Counted from the stretch's first letter, positions 26,481 through 37,775 are shown. The stretch is 64,000 nucleotides of DNA from Kribbella capetownensis (GCF_004331485.1 NZ_SJKD01000003.1:682001-746000), one strand, 5' to 3'. Notes: generated from the sequence alone by a model not told the origin. Made by a program: numbers and translations.

Positions 26481-28252
26481 GCCTTGTCCTTCCCCTCAGC
26501 GTCGGTATCGGCGGCGATCTGCTCCAGGTGCTCGACCCGGCCCTCGTCCTCACCGGCGTCCAGCAGGTTGTCCCTGCCGGCCCGGTTGTCCGGGTACTCG
26601 GCCAGAGCCAGTTCGGCGTGGTGCAGGTCGAACGCCGGGCTCTCGGACCGGATCCGCGGCAGCTTCTCGAAGTTGTGCCGCGGCGGCGGAGAGCTGGTCG
26701 CCCACTCCAGCGACCGGCCCCAGCCCCACGGGTCGTCCACGCCCACCTGCGGCGACTTCCGCGACTTGTAGACGTTGTAGAAGAACGGCAGCATCGACAG
26801 GCCGAGGATGAAGGCACCGACGCTGGACACCTCGTTCAGCGTGGTGAAGCCCTCGTTCGCGCCGTACGACGCGTAGCGCCGCGGCATGCCCTCGACACCC
26901 AGCCAGTGCTGCACCAGGAAGGTCGTGTGGAAGCCGATGAACAGCAACCAGAAGTGCAGCTTCCCGAGCCGCTCGTCCAGCATCCGGCCGGTGAACTTCG
27001 GCCACCAGTAGTAGAAGCCCGCGAACATCGCGAACACCACGGTCCCGAACACCACGTAGTGGAAGTGCGCGACCACGAAGTAGCTGTCGGACAGCTGGTA
27101 GTCCAGTGCCGGCGAGGCCAGGATGATGCCGGTCAGACCGCCGAAGAGGAAGGTGGTGAGGAAGCCGATAGACCACAGCATCGGCGTGTCGAACGACACC
27201 GAGCCGCCCCAGATCGTGCCGATCCAGTTGAAGAACTTCACCCCGGTGGGCACCGCGATCAAGAACGTCATGAAGGAGAAGAACGGCAGGTTCACCGCGC
27301 CGGTGACGAACATGTGGTGCGCCCACACCGCCACCGACAAGACGGCGATACCGAGGGTCGCGGAGACCAGACCGATGTAGCCGAAGACCGGCTTGCGGCT
27401 GAACACCGGCAGGATCTCGGTGATGATGCCGAAGAACGGCAACGCGATGATGTAGACCTCTGGATGCCCGAAGAACCAGAACAGGTGCTGCCACAGCAGT
27501 GGCCCACCGTTCGCAGCGTCGAAGACGTGAGCCCCTAGGGCTCGATCCGCCTCCAGCATCAGCAGCGCGCCGGCCAGGATCGGGAACGCGATCAGCACGA
27601 GGATCGACGTGACCAGGATGTTCCAGGTGAAGATCGGCATCCGGAACATCGTCATACCCGGCGCCCGCATGGTGATGATCGTGGTGACGAAGTTGACCGC
27701 ACCGAGGATGGTGCCCAGACCAGCCATCCACAGACCCATGATCCAGAGGTCTCCGCCGATGCCCGGCGAGCGGACCGCGTTGGACAGCGGGGCGTAGGCG
27801 AACCAGCCGAAGTCAGCCGCGCCGCCTGGGGTGAAGAAGCCGCTGATCGTGATCAGGCCGCCGAACAGGAACAGCCAGAAGCTGAACATGTTCAGCCGCG
27901 GGAACGCGACGTCCGGGGCACCGATCTGGATCGGCATGATCTCGTTCGCGAAGCCGACGAACAGCGGGGTCGCGAACAGCAGCAGCATGATCGTGCCGTG
28001 CATGGTGAAGAGCTGGTTGTAGACCTCTTCGTTCACGATCTGCAGGCCCGGCTTGGCCAGCTCGGCGCGGATGAGCAGAGCCATCACGCCGCCGATCAGG
28101 AAGAACGCGAACGAGGTGATCAGGTACATGTGGCCGATCAGCTTGTGGTCCGTGGTGGTGATCCACTTGACCGCGAGCTGGCCCTTGCTGCGCCGCCGCG
28201 GCAACACGGTGGTGCTACCGATGGCGCCGGTGCGCTCGGCGAAGTCGGTCAC
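26477..28252 (-). CDS. ctaD: Cytochrome c oxidase subunit I
   Basis: The 591-residue haem-copper oxidase subunit has twelve membrane helices. Visible ligands include FTMHGTIM (low-spin haem His), [15 protein letters not shown] (CuB His and cross-linked Tyr), WAHHMF (the CuB His pair), and VVAHFHYV (haem a3 and a His). It reduces oxygen and pumps protons. It overlaps ctaC and ctaF by 4 bases each. The last 80 residues form a charged cytoplasmic tail. Confidence 0.97.
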   Translation of the reverse strand: MTDFAERTGAIGSTTVLPRRRSKGQLAVKWITTTDHKLIGHMYLITSFAFFLIGGVMALLIRAELAKPGLQIVNEEVYNQLFTMHGTIMLLLFATPLFVGFANEIMPIQIGAPDVAFPRLNMFSFWLFLFGGLITISGFFTPGGAADFGWFAYAPLSNAVRSPGIGGDLWIMGLWMAGLGTILGAVNFVTTIITMRAPGMTMFRMPIFTWNILVTSILVLIAFPILAGALLMLEADRALGAHVFDAANGGPLLWQHLFWFFGHPEVYIIALPFFGIITEILPVFSRKPVFGYIGLVSATLGIAVLSVAVWAHHMFVTGAVNLPFFSFMTFLIAVPTGVKFFNWIGTIWGGSVSFDTPMLWSIGFLTTFLFGGLTGIILASPALDYQLSDSYFVVAHFHYVVFGTVVFAMFAGFYYWWPKFTGRMLDERLGKLHFWLLFIGFHTTFLVQHWLGVEGMPRRYASYGANEGFTTLNEVSSVGAFILGLSMLPFFYNVYKSRKSPQVGVDDPWGWGRSLEWATSSPPPRHNFEKLPRIRSESPAFDLHHAELALAEYPDNRAGRDNLLDAGEDEGRVEHLEQIAADTDAEGKDKA

Positions 28253-29142
28253 TTCTCCCCCTCCTGCTCCCCGTGACCGGGGATGGTGGTGGCGTCTTGT
28301 CCACCGGTGGCGGCGCCGGTCTGGCCTCTGGCGGCCAGGTCACGCAGATGCGCGTCGTACTCGTCCTTGGTGACCACCTTGACGGTGAACACCATCCGGC
28401 TGTGGTAGAGCCCGCAGAGCTCGGCGCACTTGCCGGCGAAGGTCCCGGTCTTGGTCGGGGTGAGCTCGAACCGGTTGGTCCGGCCCGGGATGACATCGAG
28501 CTTGAAGTAGAACGACGGCACCCAGAAGGAGTGGATGACATCCGGCGAGGTCAGGTCGAAGTGGACCGACTCGTTCACCGGCAGCCACAGCTCGGCGGGC
28601 TTCTGCAGCGTGCCGGTCTCCCAGACGCCTTCCTGCCCGTCGACGGTGTCCTTGTAGTTGAAGGTCCACTGCCACTGCTGGCCGACCACGTTGATCGTGT
28701 GCGCCGGGTTGTCCGACATCGCGGTGATCTTGTTGCCGTGCTCGACGGTGTAGAAGAACAGCACGCCGATGATCGCGAACGGCGCCAGCGTGTAGAGCAC
28801 CTCGAGCGGCAGGTTGTACCGGACCTGCCGGGGAGCCTCGTCGTTGCGCTTGCGGTAGCGCACGGAGACGTACAGGATCAGGCCCCAGACCATCGCACCG
28901 ACGATCAGTGCGGCGATCCAGGCACCGACCCAGAGGCTTCGGACAGCCTCGGTCCGGTCCGATGCGCCCTCGGGGAGACCGAGTCGTTTCCACTGCTCAG
29001 TGGTCGCCGACGAACAACCGGTCAGCAGCAGGGTGGCGACCACCACTCCCGTACCGACCAGCAGGCGTCGCTTCGCCGGACGTGTGGCGCCGGCAAGACC
29101 TGCCGCGCGCTCGTCCACTCCGGGCGTGCCGTTCGAACCCAC
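28249..29142 (-). CDS. ctaC: Cytochrome c oxidase subunit II (lipoprotein)
   Basis: The GTG start has GGAAGGGAAAGG upstream. The 297-residue protein has a lipoprotein signal with lipobox LLLTGC, two membrane helices (one within residues about 75-95, one about 120-135), and a C-terminal cupredoxin domain with the CuA site: DVIHSFW, then [12 protein letters not shown] carrying two Cys, His and Met. CuA accepts electrons from the diheme QcrC. First gene of ctaC-D-F, divergent from the cysteine desulfurase. Confidence 0.95.
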   Translation of the reverse strand: MGSNGTPGVDERAAGLAGATRPAKRRLLVGTGVVVATLLLTGCSSATTEQWKRLGLPEGASDRTEAVRSLWVGAWIAALIVGAMVWGLILYVSVRYRKRNDEAPRQVRYNLPLEVLYTLAPFAIIGVLFFYTVEHGNKITAMSDNPAHTINVVGQQWQWTFNYKDTVDGQEGVWETGTLQKPAELWLPVNESVHFDLTSPDVIHSFWVPSFYFKLDVIPGRTNRFELTPTKTGTFAGKCAELCGLYHSRMVFTVKVVTKDEYDAHLRDLAARGQTGAATGGQDATTIPGHGEQEGEK

Positions 29143-29224
29143 GGGGCGCCTTTCCCTTCCCAAGTGAGACTGACGACCAAACACTACTGGACACCTTTCT
29201 CACTCCCGCGCATAGGTAGGGCCA

Positions 29225-29305
29225 AGAGCATGTCTTCCCCTCCGCTGCCGACTGCGGGGCACCGAGCACCTCCTCGCGACGGCATCGGAGGGGAAGACAT
29301 GCTCT
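29225..29305. repeat. 20-bp perfect inverted repeat in the ctaC / desulfurase intergenic region
   Basis: AGAGCATGTCTTCCCCTCCG (29225-29244) and its exact reverse complement (29286-29305) are separated by 41 bases. The right arm abuts the TAGCGT -10 of the desulfurase gene and the left arm faces ctaC. There are no flanking target duplications, so a paired operator or an mRNA/attenuator structure is more likely than a transposon remnant. Confidence 0.75.
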
Positions 29306-29320
29306 AGCGTTTCCCGTGTG
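29305..29320 (+). promoter_or_regulatory. -10 element for leaderless cysteine desulfurase mRNA
   Basis: TAGCGT lies 7 bases before the GTG start, identical in sequence and spacing to the element before the exonuclease/UvrC gene at 7233. It touches the right arm of the 20-bp inverted repeat, so a factor bound to that arm would control this promoter. Confidence 0.5.
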
Positions 29321-30433
29321 AGTGAGCGTGCGTATCTGGACGCTGCGTCGGCCGAGGCATTACACCCGGCAGCGCGGGAAATGTTGCTCTCGGCAGTCGA
29401 TTCCGGCTGGGCCGATCCGGTCCGCCTGCACCATGAGGGCCGGACCGCCCGACTGCTGCTGGACAACGCCCGCGCGGTCCTCGCCGACGCGGTCGGGGTG
29501 CGGCCGGACGAGCTGTTCCTGACCACCTCCGGTACGGCGGCCATCCACGCTGGACTGACTGCGGTCACGGCTGCCCGCAGGCGCGTTGGCACTGCCGTCG
29601 TCCACAGTGCCGTCGAGCATTCCGCCGTACTGCACACCGCTGGGGACGCGGGGGTCGAGGTCGGCGTGGACATGGTCGGACGGGTCGACCTGGATGTGTT
29701 CGGGGAGGCGGTGCGGGCGCCGGGTGTCGCGGTGGCGGCGTTGCAGTCGGCCAACCACGAGGTCGGTACGCGACAGCCGATCGAGGCCGCCGCCGAGGTC
29801 TGTGGCGACGTACCGCTGTTCGTCGACGCGGCCGCGTCCATCGGGCACGACGCCGTACCGACGGGATGGTCGGTGCTGACGGCAAGCGCTCACAAGTGGG
29901 GCGGGCCTGCCGGCGTCGGTCTGCTGGCGGTGCGCAAGGGGACCCGGATCGCGCCTACCTGGCCGATGGATGAGCGCGAGGACGGCCTCTCCCCCGGCTT
30001 CCCGGACATCCCCAACACGCTCGCCGCTGCGGCTGCCCTTCAGACCCGTCTCGCCGAAGCCGCCGAACTGAACAAGAACCATCACGCCTGGATCGACGAG
30101 CTCAGGCAACGAGTGGCGGCCGGGATCCCGGACGTCGAGGTGGTCGGCGACCCCGAGGACCGGTTGCCGCACGTCCTCACCTTCTCCTGCCTGTACGTCG
30201 ACGGCGAGGCACTCGTCACCGCCCTCGACGCGAAAGGCTTCTCTGTCTCCAGCGGTTCGGCCTGTACGTCGAGCACCCTGCGACCGTCCCATGTCCTCGC
30301 AGCGATGGGCGTACTCACCCACGGGAACGTGCGCATCTCGCTGGGCCGGACTACGACGTACGACGAGATCGACCGGTTCTGCACGGTCTTGCCTGGGATC
30401 GTGCGCCGGATCCGCGCGGAGGTGGGGATGTGA
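29318..30433 (+). CDS. Cysteine desulfurase (IscS/NifS class V aminotransferase)
   Basis: The 371-residue PLP enzyme converts cysteine to alanine and delivers persulfide sulfur. The PLP lysine is in TASAHKWGGPAG, the PLP-stacking region in SANHEVGTRQP, and the persulfide Cys in SVSSGSACTSSTLRPSHVL. Start is a GTG with no ribosome site. A GTGA overlap couples it to the following TusA-like gene, so the pair probably feeds sulfur to tRNA thiolation or cofactor synthesis rather than bulk Fe-S assembly. That last point is inference from pairing. Confidence 0.9.
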   Translation: MSERAYLDAASAEALHPAAREMLLSAVDSGWADPVRLHHEGRTARLLLDNARAVLADAVGVRPDELFLTTSGTAAIHAGLTAVTAARRRVGTAVVHSAVEHSAVLHTAGDAGVEVGVDMVGRVDLDVFGEAVRAPGVAVAALQSANHEVGTRQPIEAAAEVCGDVPLFVDAAASIGHDAVPTGWSVLTASAHKWGGPAGVGLLAVRKGTRIAPTWPMDEREDGLSPGFPDIPNTLAAAAALQTRLAEAAELNKNHHAWIDELRQRVAAGIPDVEVVGDPEDRLPHVLTFSCLYVDGEALVTALDAKGFSVSSGSACTSSTLRPSHVLAAMGVLTHGNVRISLGRTTTYDEIDRFCTVLPGIVRRIRAEVGM

Positions 30434-30642
30434 ACGTCGACCTGGACTGCCGCGGCCTGCTCTGCCCACTCCCGGTGATCAAACTGGCGAAAGCGCTACC
30501 GACCGTCGCGATCGGCGACACCGTCACCGTCCTCGCCGACGACCCGGCCGCCGCCACCGACATCCCAGCGTGGTGCCGGATGCGCTCCCAAGACCTGCTG
30601 TCGGCGGACGAAAACAGGTATGTGATCCGCCGAGTCAGCTGA
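30430..30642 (+). CDS. tusA: TusA-family sulfur carrier
   Basis: The 70-residue protein has the SirA/TusA fold signature LDCRGLLCPLPVIKLAKAL with the acceptor Cys in the CPxP motif. TusA receives persulfide sulfur from a cysteine desulfurase. Here the gene begins inside the stop codon of the desulfurase (GTGA), so the two products are made together. Members elsewhere are 70-85 residues. Confidence 0.9.
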   Translation: MNVDLDCRGLLCPLPVIKLAKALPTVAIGDTVTVLADDPAAATDIPAWCRMRSQDLLSADENRYVIRRVS

Positions 30643-30655
30643 AACACTGCGCGTC

Positions 30656-31221
30656 GTGACTGACTTCGCGGAGAAGCCGACTCTGACCGGTGAGCTCGTG
30701 ATCCTTCGCCCACTGGACGAGAGCGACTACGACGCGCTGGTGGCGGCGATGGCCGATCCTGAGGTGACGAGGTTCACCGATCCTCACGACGACGGCAGCG
30801 GCGTCGAGGAGGAGATGTACCGCGAATGGCTGCGGACCCGGAAGGACCAGACCGATCGCCTCGACCTGGCGATCGTGTCGAAGGCGACCGGCCGGACCGT
30901 CGGCGAGGCAGTGCTGAACAAGTGGAGTCCGGACGACCAGTCCTGCAACTTCCGGATCATGATCGGTGCGGACGGCCGCGGCCAGGGACTCGGGACCGAA
31001 GCGACCCGGATGGTGGTCGACTATGCCTTCGAGCAGCTTGGGCTGTACCGCATCTCGCTGACCGTCTTCGCCTTCAACCCCCGCGGGCGGCGGGTGTACG
31101 AGAAGGCCGGCTTCGTCGAGGAAGGCCGGCTGCGGCAGGCCGTCGCGCTGGACGGCGAACGCCACGACGACATCCTGATGTCGATCCTGGCCCCCGAGTG
31201 GAAGGCAGTACGTTCGACTGC

Positions 31222-31225
<4 letters not shown>
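30656..31225 (+). CDS. GNAT-family N-acetyltransferase (RimJ/RimL type)
   Basis: The 189-residue protein has the RimJ/L-like layout: TGELVILRPLDESDYDAL at the N-terminus, acetyl-CoA loop GADGRGQGLGTEATRMVVDYAF (R/QxxGxG/A type) and YRISLTVFAFNPRGRRVYEKAGFVEEG near the C-terminus. Substrate unknown; relatives acetylate protein N-termini or small amines. It overlaps the sirtuin gene by 4 bases, an acetylase/deacetylase pair that could act on the same target, which is inference. Confidence 0.85.
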
Positions 31226-31956
<731 letters not shown>

Positions 31957-32030
31957 CATTTGAGGCCTCCTCTCGGTGAAAGTGGCGGGTTAGCGTCCCG
32001 GCAGGCTCAGTCGGCTGGGAGGGGACCGGG

Positions 32031-35000
32031 ATGCGCGGGTTCAGGCGATGGACGGCAGGGTTCACCGCGGTAGCGGTGGTCGTGCTCGGACTCGGTACGG
32101 CGGCACCGGCGCCCGCGCAGGTCGCGGCCGATCGGGTGATCACGCTGGCCGGGTCGCTGCAGAACGAGCTCGGCTGCGCGGGCGACTGGGATCCGGGGTG
32201 TGCGGCGACCAGTCTGGGCGCGGCCGCGCCGTACGCAAAGGTCTTCGACGTGCCGGCCGGATCGTACGAGTACAAGGTCGCGGTCAACGGGAGCTGGGAC
32301 GAGAACTACGGCGCCGGTGGGGTGCTGAACGGCCCGAACATCCCGCTGCGGATCGAGGGACCGGCCAAGCTCGCGTTCAGCTACGACGACACCAGCCACG
32401 TCGTCGGTGTGAAGCCGGTCGACCTGGCCGGGTCTGCAGTGACCCCGGCCGACAGAGCGCTGTCGTCACCGAGCCTGCGCCAGGACCTGACCAAGGAACG
32501 GTTCTACTTCCTGATGGCGGACCGATTCGCCAACGGCGACAAGTCCAACGACGCCGGAGGGCTGACCGGTGACCGGCTGCAGACCGGCCTGGACCCGACC
32601 GACAAGGGCTTCTACCACGGTGGCGACCTGACCGGCGTGATCCAGAAGCTCGACTACATCAAGGCCCTCGGTACGACGTCCATCTGGCTGACGCCGTCGT
32701 TCAAGAACCGGCCGGTGCAGGGTGCCGGCGCCGACGTGAGCGCCGGGTACCACGGCTACTGGATCACCGACTTCACCCAGATCGACCCGCATCTGGGCAC
32801 CAACGCGGACATGAAGCGGCTGATCGACCTGGCCCACCGCAAGGGCATGAAGGTCTTCTTCGACATCATCACCAACCACACCGCGGATGTGATCGCATAC
32901 CAGTCCGGTCAGTACGGCTACATCCCGAAGTCCACCTCGCCGTACCAGGATGCTGCCGGCAACGTCTTCGACGACAAGACCTATGCCGGTGGCGATGTCT
33001 TCCCGCCGCTGGACCGGAACACGTCCTTCCCGAACGTTCCCGTCTTCCGGACTCGGGCCGACGAGACCGTGAAGGTGCCGGCCTGGCTGAACGACCCGAC
33101 GCTGTACCACAACCGCGGCGACTCGACCTTCGCCGGTGAGAGCGCGGAGTACGGCGACTTCGTCGGCCTGGACGACCTGTTCACCGAGCAGCCGCGGGTC
33201 CGCGACGGGATGATCGACGTCTACAAGAGCTGGGCCGAGTTCGGCATCGACGGGTTCCGGATCGACACGGTCAAGCACGTCAACCTGGAGTTCTGGCAGA
33301 AGTTCTCGCCGCAGATCCTGGAGGCGGCCAACGGCGCCGGCGCGAAGGACTTCTTCATGTTCGGTGAGGTGTTCGACGCCGACCCGAAGTTCATGTCGAC
33401 GTACACCACGGCCGGCGCGCTGCAAGCCACCCTCGACTTCGGCTTCCAGCAGAACGCGGTGGCGTTCGCGAAGGGCGATCCGAGTACGAAGCTGCGCGAC
33501 CTCTACGCGAACGACGACTACTACACCGACTCCGACTCGAACGCGTACCAACTGCCGACGTTCCTCGGCAACCACGACATGGGCCGCGTCGGAACGTTCC
33601 TCAAGCAGGGCGGCGCGAACGGCCAGGAGTTGCTCGCCCGCGACAAGCTGGCGCACTCGCTGATGTTCCTCACTCGCGGTCAGCCGGTCATCTACTACGG
33701 CGACGAGCAGGGCTTCACCGGTCCGGGTGGTGACAAGGACGCGCGGCAGGACATGTTCGCCACCAAGACGAGCGACTACACCGACGACGAGATCGTGGAC
33801 GGCACCGGTACGACGACCATCGGCAGCCAGGACAGGTACGACGGCAACGCGGTGATGTACAAGCACATCGCGGCGCTGCAGAAGCTGCGGGCGAAGTACC
33901 CGGCGCTGGCCGACGGGCGGCAGGTGCACCGGTACTCGTCGAACACCAGTGGGCTGTACGCGTTCAGCCGGCTCGGCAGCGACAACGTCGAGTATCTGGT
34001 GGTCGCGAACAACTCGAAGTCCGCCGCGACTGCGACGATCCCGACGTACGGGGCGAACACCTCGTTCAAGCCGGTCTACGGTGGCTCCAAGTCGGTGCGG
34101 ACCGACCGCGAGGGCCGGGTGCTGCTGAGCCAGGCGCCGCTGTCCGTGACCGTCTATCAGGCCCAGAGCAAGGTGCCATCGCCGTCCAAGGCACCAGCTG
34201 TCTACATCAGCTCGCCGGAGCTCGGTGCGACTGTCGGCGGGCGTGCTGAGATCGCGGCCGCGGTTCCCGCGAACACTCCGGTGGCAGTGACCTTTGGCTA
34301 CCGGCCCGTGGGGACGACTGCGTGGAAGCGGCTCGGCTCTGACGACAATGCGCTGTACCGGGTGTTCCAGGACGTGTCCGGGGTGCCGAAGGGGACGCTA
34401 CTCGAGTACCGCGCGGTGCTGCGGGATGTGTCGGGCCACTACTCGGTGTCCGGGTCGTACGGCGTCGTCGGCGACCCTGCTGCTCCGGGCGGCGGTGGCG
34501 GCGGCACCGGTCCGGTCGTGCAGCCCGCCAACGTCAGCGTGCCGGGCGACCACAACAGTGAGATGGGCTGCCAGGCGGACTGGTCGCCGGACTGCGACCA
34601 GGCGCAACTGACGCGCGACCCGAAGGACAACGTGTGGAAGGGCACCTACACCATCCCGGCCGGTGAGCACGCCTACAAGGCGGCGATCAACAAGGCGTGG
34701 GACGAGAACTACGGTGCCGGTGGCAACCTGAACGGCGCCAACATCTCGTACACCGCGCCCGCCGGACCGGTGACGTTCTACTACGAGCACGGCAGGCACT
34801 TCGCCACCTCCAGTGCGGAGGGGCCGATCATCACCGTGCCCGGTTCGTTCCAGTCGGAGCTGGGCTGTCCGGCCGACTGGGATCCGGCCTGCATGCGACC
34901 CTGGCTGACGGACGAGAACGGCGACGGCACCTACACCTGGTCCACCAGCGAGCTGAAAGCGGGCAGTTATGAGGCGAAGGTCGCACACAACCTGTCCTTC

Positions 35001-37715
35001 GACGAGAGCTACCCGGCCAACAACGTTCCGATCACCGTGCCGTCGGACGGGCTGGTCGTCACGTTCTCGTACGTGCTCGCGACCCACGCCCTCACTGTGA
35101 CCACGTCCAAACCCGGTGCGCAGCCTGACCTGAGCCAGGCCAAGGCCTACTGGCTCGGCCGCGACCTGCTCGCCGTACCGCCGGTTGCCCACCCGGAGCG
35201 GTCGCGCTGGCGGCTGCACTGGTCGGATGACGGTTCTCTGAAGGTGGATGCGGACGACATCGGTGGTACGTCGGCCGGACTGCGCTATGACAGCGCTGGG
35301 ATCCCTGCTGCGGTGCTGGCGAAGTTCCCTGCTTTGAAGGGGTACACCGCGCTCCGACTGGACCACGCGGATGCCCGCAAGATCCTGACCGGGCAGCTCG
35401 GCCTCGCACAGTACGACGACGCCGGGCGTCTGCTCGATGCGACCGGCGTACAGATCCCTGGAGTCCTCGACGACCTGTACGGCAGGTCGGCGGCTGGGCG
35501 CTCGTACGGCGTGACCTGGCAGGGTGGCGCGCCGCGGTTCACGCTGTGGGCGCCGACTGCACAAAAGGTCAATCTTCTCGTCGGATTGCAGACAATCGCC
35601 ATGAAGCGCGGCGACGACGGATCCTGGTCGGTCAGCGGGCCACGGTCGTGGAAGAACGCCGCGTACCGCTACCAGGTGACCGCCTTCGCACCGTCGACGG
35701 GCAAGGTGGAGACGAACGTCGTCACCGATCCGTACTCGGTCGCGCTCACGACCGACTCGGCGTACTCGGTGGCGGTCGATCTGAACGATCCGGCCGGGAA
35801 GCCGGCGCTCTGGTCGAGTACGCCGTCGCCGAAACTCGCGCAGGCGGTCGATTCGACAATCTACGAACTGCACGTCCGCGACTTCTCGATCAGCGACAGC
35901 ACCGTCCCGGCCGCACACCGTGGGACGTACCTCGCCTTCGCCGACGAGGGGAACGGGACGAAGCATCTGCGCGCCCTCGCGGCCGCCGGGCTCAACACCG
36001 TGCACCTATTGCCGACATTCGACATTGCATCAATCCCGGAGACCGGGCAGCAGTCGCCGGCGTGTGATCTGAAAGCGCTGCCGCCCGACTCCGACCAGCA
36101 GCAGGCGTGCGTGACCGCTGTCGCGGCGAAGGACGGGTTCAACTGGGGCTACGACCCGTACCACTGGCTCGCGCCGGAAGGCTCGTACGCCACCCAGCGC
36201 GACGGTCTCGCCCGCGTCGCCGAGTTCCGCACGATGGTCGGCGGACTGCACAAGTCCGGGCTGCGCGTCGTACTCGATCAGGTCTACAACCACACACCGG
36301 CGGCCGGTCAAGCGCCGACGTCGGTGCTGGACAAGGTTGTGCCCGGGTACTACCAGCGGCTCAACGCGACCGGGAAGGTCGAGACGTCCACCTGCTGCAG
36401 CAACATCGCGACCGAGCATGCGATGGCCGAGAAGATCATGGTCGACAGCACGGTCAGTTGGGCCCGGAACTACCGCGTCGACGGCTTCCGGTTCGACCTG
36501 ATGGGCCACCACAGCAAGGCGAACATGCTGAAGGTCCGGGCCGCGCTCGACAAGTTGACGCTCGCCAAGGACGGTGTCGACGGCAAGAAGATCTATCTGT
36601 ACGGCGAGGGCTGGAACTTCGGCGAGGTCGCGAACGACGCGCTGTTCGTCCAGGCCCGGCAGGGCAACCTCGGCGGCACCGGGATCGGCACGTTCTCCGA
36701 CCGGCTCCGGGACGCGGTCCGCGGTGGCGGTCCGTTCGACGAGAACCCGCGGATCCAGGGCTTCGGCTCCGGCGCCGCGAGCGACCCGAACGGGGACCCG
36801 GTGAACGGCTCGGAAGCGGACCGTGCGAAACGGCTCGCCCACGACACCGACCTCGTCCAGCTCGGCCTGACCGGCAACCTGCGCGCGTTCAGCTTCACGT
36901 CCGCGGAGACCGGTGCGGTCGTCCGCGGTGACGGGGTCGACTACAACGGTTCACCAGCCGGGTACGCCGACCAGCCCGACGAGGTGATCACGTACGTCGA
37001 TGCCCACGACAACGAGACGCTGTGGGACTCGCTGACCTACAAGTTGCCGACGGCAATGACGATGCCGGACCGGATCCGGATGAACACGGTGTCGCTGGCA
37101 ACGACCGCGCTGGCGCAGACCCCGTCGTTCTGGCACGCCGGTGCGGACATGCTGCGGAGCAAGTCGCTGGATCGCAACTCGTACGACTCCGGTGACTGGT
37201 TCAACATGCTCGACTGGACGGGCGCCGACAACGGCTTCGGCCACGGCCTGCCGCCCAAGCCGGACAATGAGGCCAAGTGGCAGTACATGCAGCCACTCCT
37301 CGCCAACCCAGCCCTGAAGCCGACCGCCACGGACGTCGCGACCGCCTCCGCTGCCGCAGACGACCTCCTGAAGCTCCGCTTCTCCACTCCCCTGTTCCGC
37401 CTGGGCACCGCGAACCTGATCAACCAGAAACTCAGCTTCCCCCTGAGCGGCACCACCCCCGGCGTCATCACCATGCACGTCGACGACACCACCGGCCCCA
37501 ACACCGACCCAACCCTCAAGGGCGTAGTAGTCGTCTTCAACACCACCGCTTCCGCGGTGACCCAAACCATTCCGGCCCTGGCCGGCCAATCTCTGTCACT
37601 GTCCCTCGTCCAGGCCGCAGGCTCGGATCCGGTGGTCAAGGCAACAACCTGGACCTCCAGCACCGGCACCGCCACGGTTCCGCCCCGCACAGTCGCCGTA
37701 CTCGTGCAGCGATAG
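32031..37715 (+). CDS. Secreted bifunctional alpha-amylase / pullulanase with three X25-like modules
   Basis: This 1894-residue exoenzyme has a Sec signal (residues 1-34). Next are X25-like module 1 (about 38-130; LAGSLQNELGCAGDWDPGC) and a GH13 amylase domain (about 150-560) with DIITNH, GFRIDTVKH, FGEVFD and FLGNHDM. Two more X25-like modules follow (about 836-925 and 933-1020; SEMGCQADWSPDC and SELGCPADWDPAC), then CBM48/pullulanase beta domains (about 1030-1260). The GH13_14 pullulanase domain (about 1275-1760) has FNWGYDPYHW, LDQVYNH, DGFRFDLMGHHS, YGEGWNF and DAHDNETLWD. The first half cuts alpha-1,4 and the second alpha-1,6 bonds of starch, glycogen or pullulan. Both catalytic triads look intact. 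A strong ribosome site (GGGAGGGG) precedes the ATG. Confidence 0.93.
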   Translation: MRGFRRWTAGFTAVAVVVLGLGTAAPAPAQVAADRVITLAGSLQNELGCAGDWDPGCAATSLGAAAPYAKVFDVPAGSYEYKVAVNGSWDENYGAGGVLNGPNIPLRIEGPAKLAFSYDDTSHVVGVKPVDLAGSAVTPADRALSSPSLRQDLTKERFYFLMADRFANGDKSNDAGGLTGDRLQTGLDPTDKGFYHGGDLTGVIQKLDYIKALGTTSIWLTPSFKNRPVQGAGADVSAGYHGYWITDFTQIDPHLGTNADMKRLIDLAHRKGMKVFFDIITNHTADVIAYQSGQYGYIPKSTSPYQDAAGNVFDDKTYAGGDVFPPLDRNTSFPNVPVFRTRADETVKVPAWLNDPTLYHNRGDSTFAGESAEYGDFVGLDDLFTEQPRVRDGMIDVYKSWAEFGIDGFRIDTVKHVNLEFWQKFSPQILEAANGAGAKDFFMFGEVFDADPKFMSTYTTAGALQATLDFGFQQNAVAFAKGDPSTKLRDLYANDDYYTDSDSNAYQLPTFLGNHDMGRVGTFLKQGGANGQELLARDKLAHSLMFLTRGQPVIYYGDEQGFTGPGGDKDARQDMFATKTSDYTDDEIVDGTGTTTIGSQDRYDGNAVMYKHIAALQKLRAKYPALADGRQVHRYSSNTSGLYAFSRLGSDNVEYLVVANNSKSAATATIPTYGANTSFKPVYGGSKSVRTDREGRVLLSQAPLSVTVYQAQSKVPSPSKAPAVYISSPELGATVGGRAEIAAAVPANTPVAVTFGYRPVGTTAWKRLGSDDNALYRVFQDVSGVPKGTLLEYRAVLRDVSGHYSVSGSYGVVGDPAAPGGGGGGTGPVVQPANVSVPGDHNSEMGCQADWSPDCDQAQLTRDPKDNVWKGTYTIPAGEHAYKAAINKAWDENYGAGGNLNGANISYTAPAGPVTFYYEHGRHFATSSAEGPIITVPGSFQSELGCPADWDPACMRPWLTDENGDGTYTWSTSELKAGSYEAKVAHNLSFDESYPANNVPITVPSDGLVVTFSYVLATHALTVTTSKPGAQPDLSQAKAYWLGRDLLAVPPVAHPERSRWRLHWSDDGSLKVDADDIGGTSAGLRYDSAGIPAAVLAKFPALKGYTALRLDHADARKILTGQLGLAQYDDAGRLLDATGVQIPGVLDDLYGRSAAGRSYGVTWQGGAPRFTLWAPTAQKVNLLVGLQTIAMKRGDDGSWSVSGPRSWKNAAYRYQVTAFAPSTGKVETNVVTDPYSVALTTDSAYSVAVDLNDPAGKPALWSSTPSPKLAQAVDSTIYELHVRDFSISDSTVPAAHRGTYLAFADEGNGTKHLRALAAAGLNTVHLLPTFDIASIPETGQQSPACDLKALPPDSDQQQACVTAVAAKDGFNWGYDPYHWLAPEGSYATQRDGLARVAEFRTMVGGLHKSGLRVVLDQVYNHTPAAGQAPTSVLDKVVPGYYQRLNATGKVETSTCCSNIATEHAMAEKIMVDSTVSWARNYRVDGFRFDLMGHHSKANMLKVRAALDKLTLAKDGVDGKKIYLYGEGWNFGEVANDALFVQARQGNLGGTGIGTFSDRLRDAVRGGGPFDENPRIQGFGSGAASDPNGDPVNGSEADRAKRLAHDTDLVQLGLTGNLRAFSFTSAETGAVVRGDGVDYNGSPAGYADQPDEVITYVDAHDNETLWDSLTYKLPTAMTMPDRIRMNTVSLATTALAQTPSFWHAGADMLRSKSLDRNSYDSGDWFNMLDWTGADNGFGHGLPPKPDNEAKWQYMQPLLANPALKPTATDVATASAAADDLLKLRFSTPLFRLGTANLINQKLSFPLSGTTPGVITMHVDDTTGPNTDPTLKGVVVVFNTTASAVTQTIPALAGQSLSLSLVQAAGSDPVVKATTWTSSTGTATVPPRTVAVLVQR

Positions 37716-37723
37716 TCGCTCGA

Positions 37724-37752
37724 GGAGACCGGCCGGCACCTGGCCGGTCTCC
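37724..37752 (+). terminator. Terminator hairpin after the amylopullulanase gene
   Basis: An 11-bp perfect stem (GGAGACCGGCC with GGCCGGTCTCC) has a 7-nt loop, 8 bases past the stop codon. There is no T-run. It may also serve the convergent DoxX gene that stops at 37776. Confidence 0.6.
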
Positions 37753-37775
37753 GGCGGCTCTGCGGGTGGTGCCTT

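Noticed and set aside
29225-29305. Inverted repeat as a miniature transposon
   Set aside because: Flanking bases show no target-site duplication and no second copy is present in the window.
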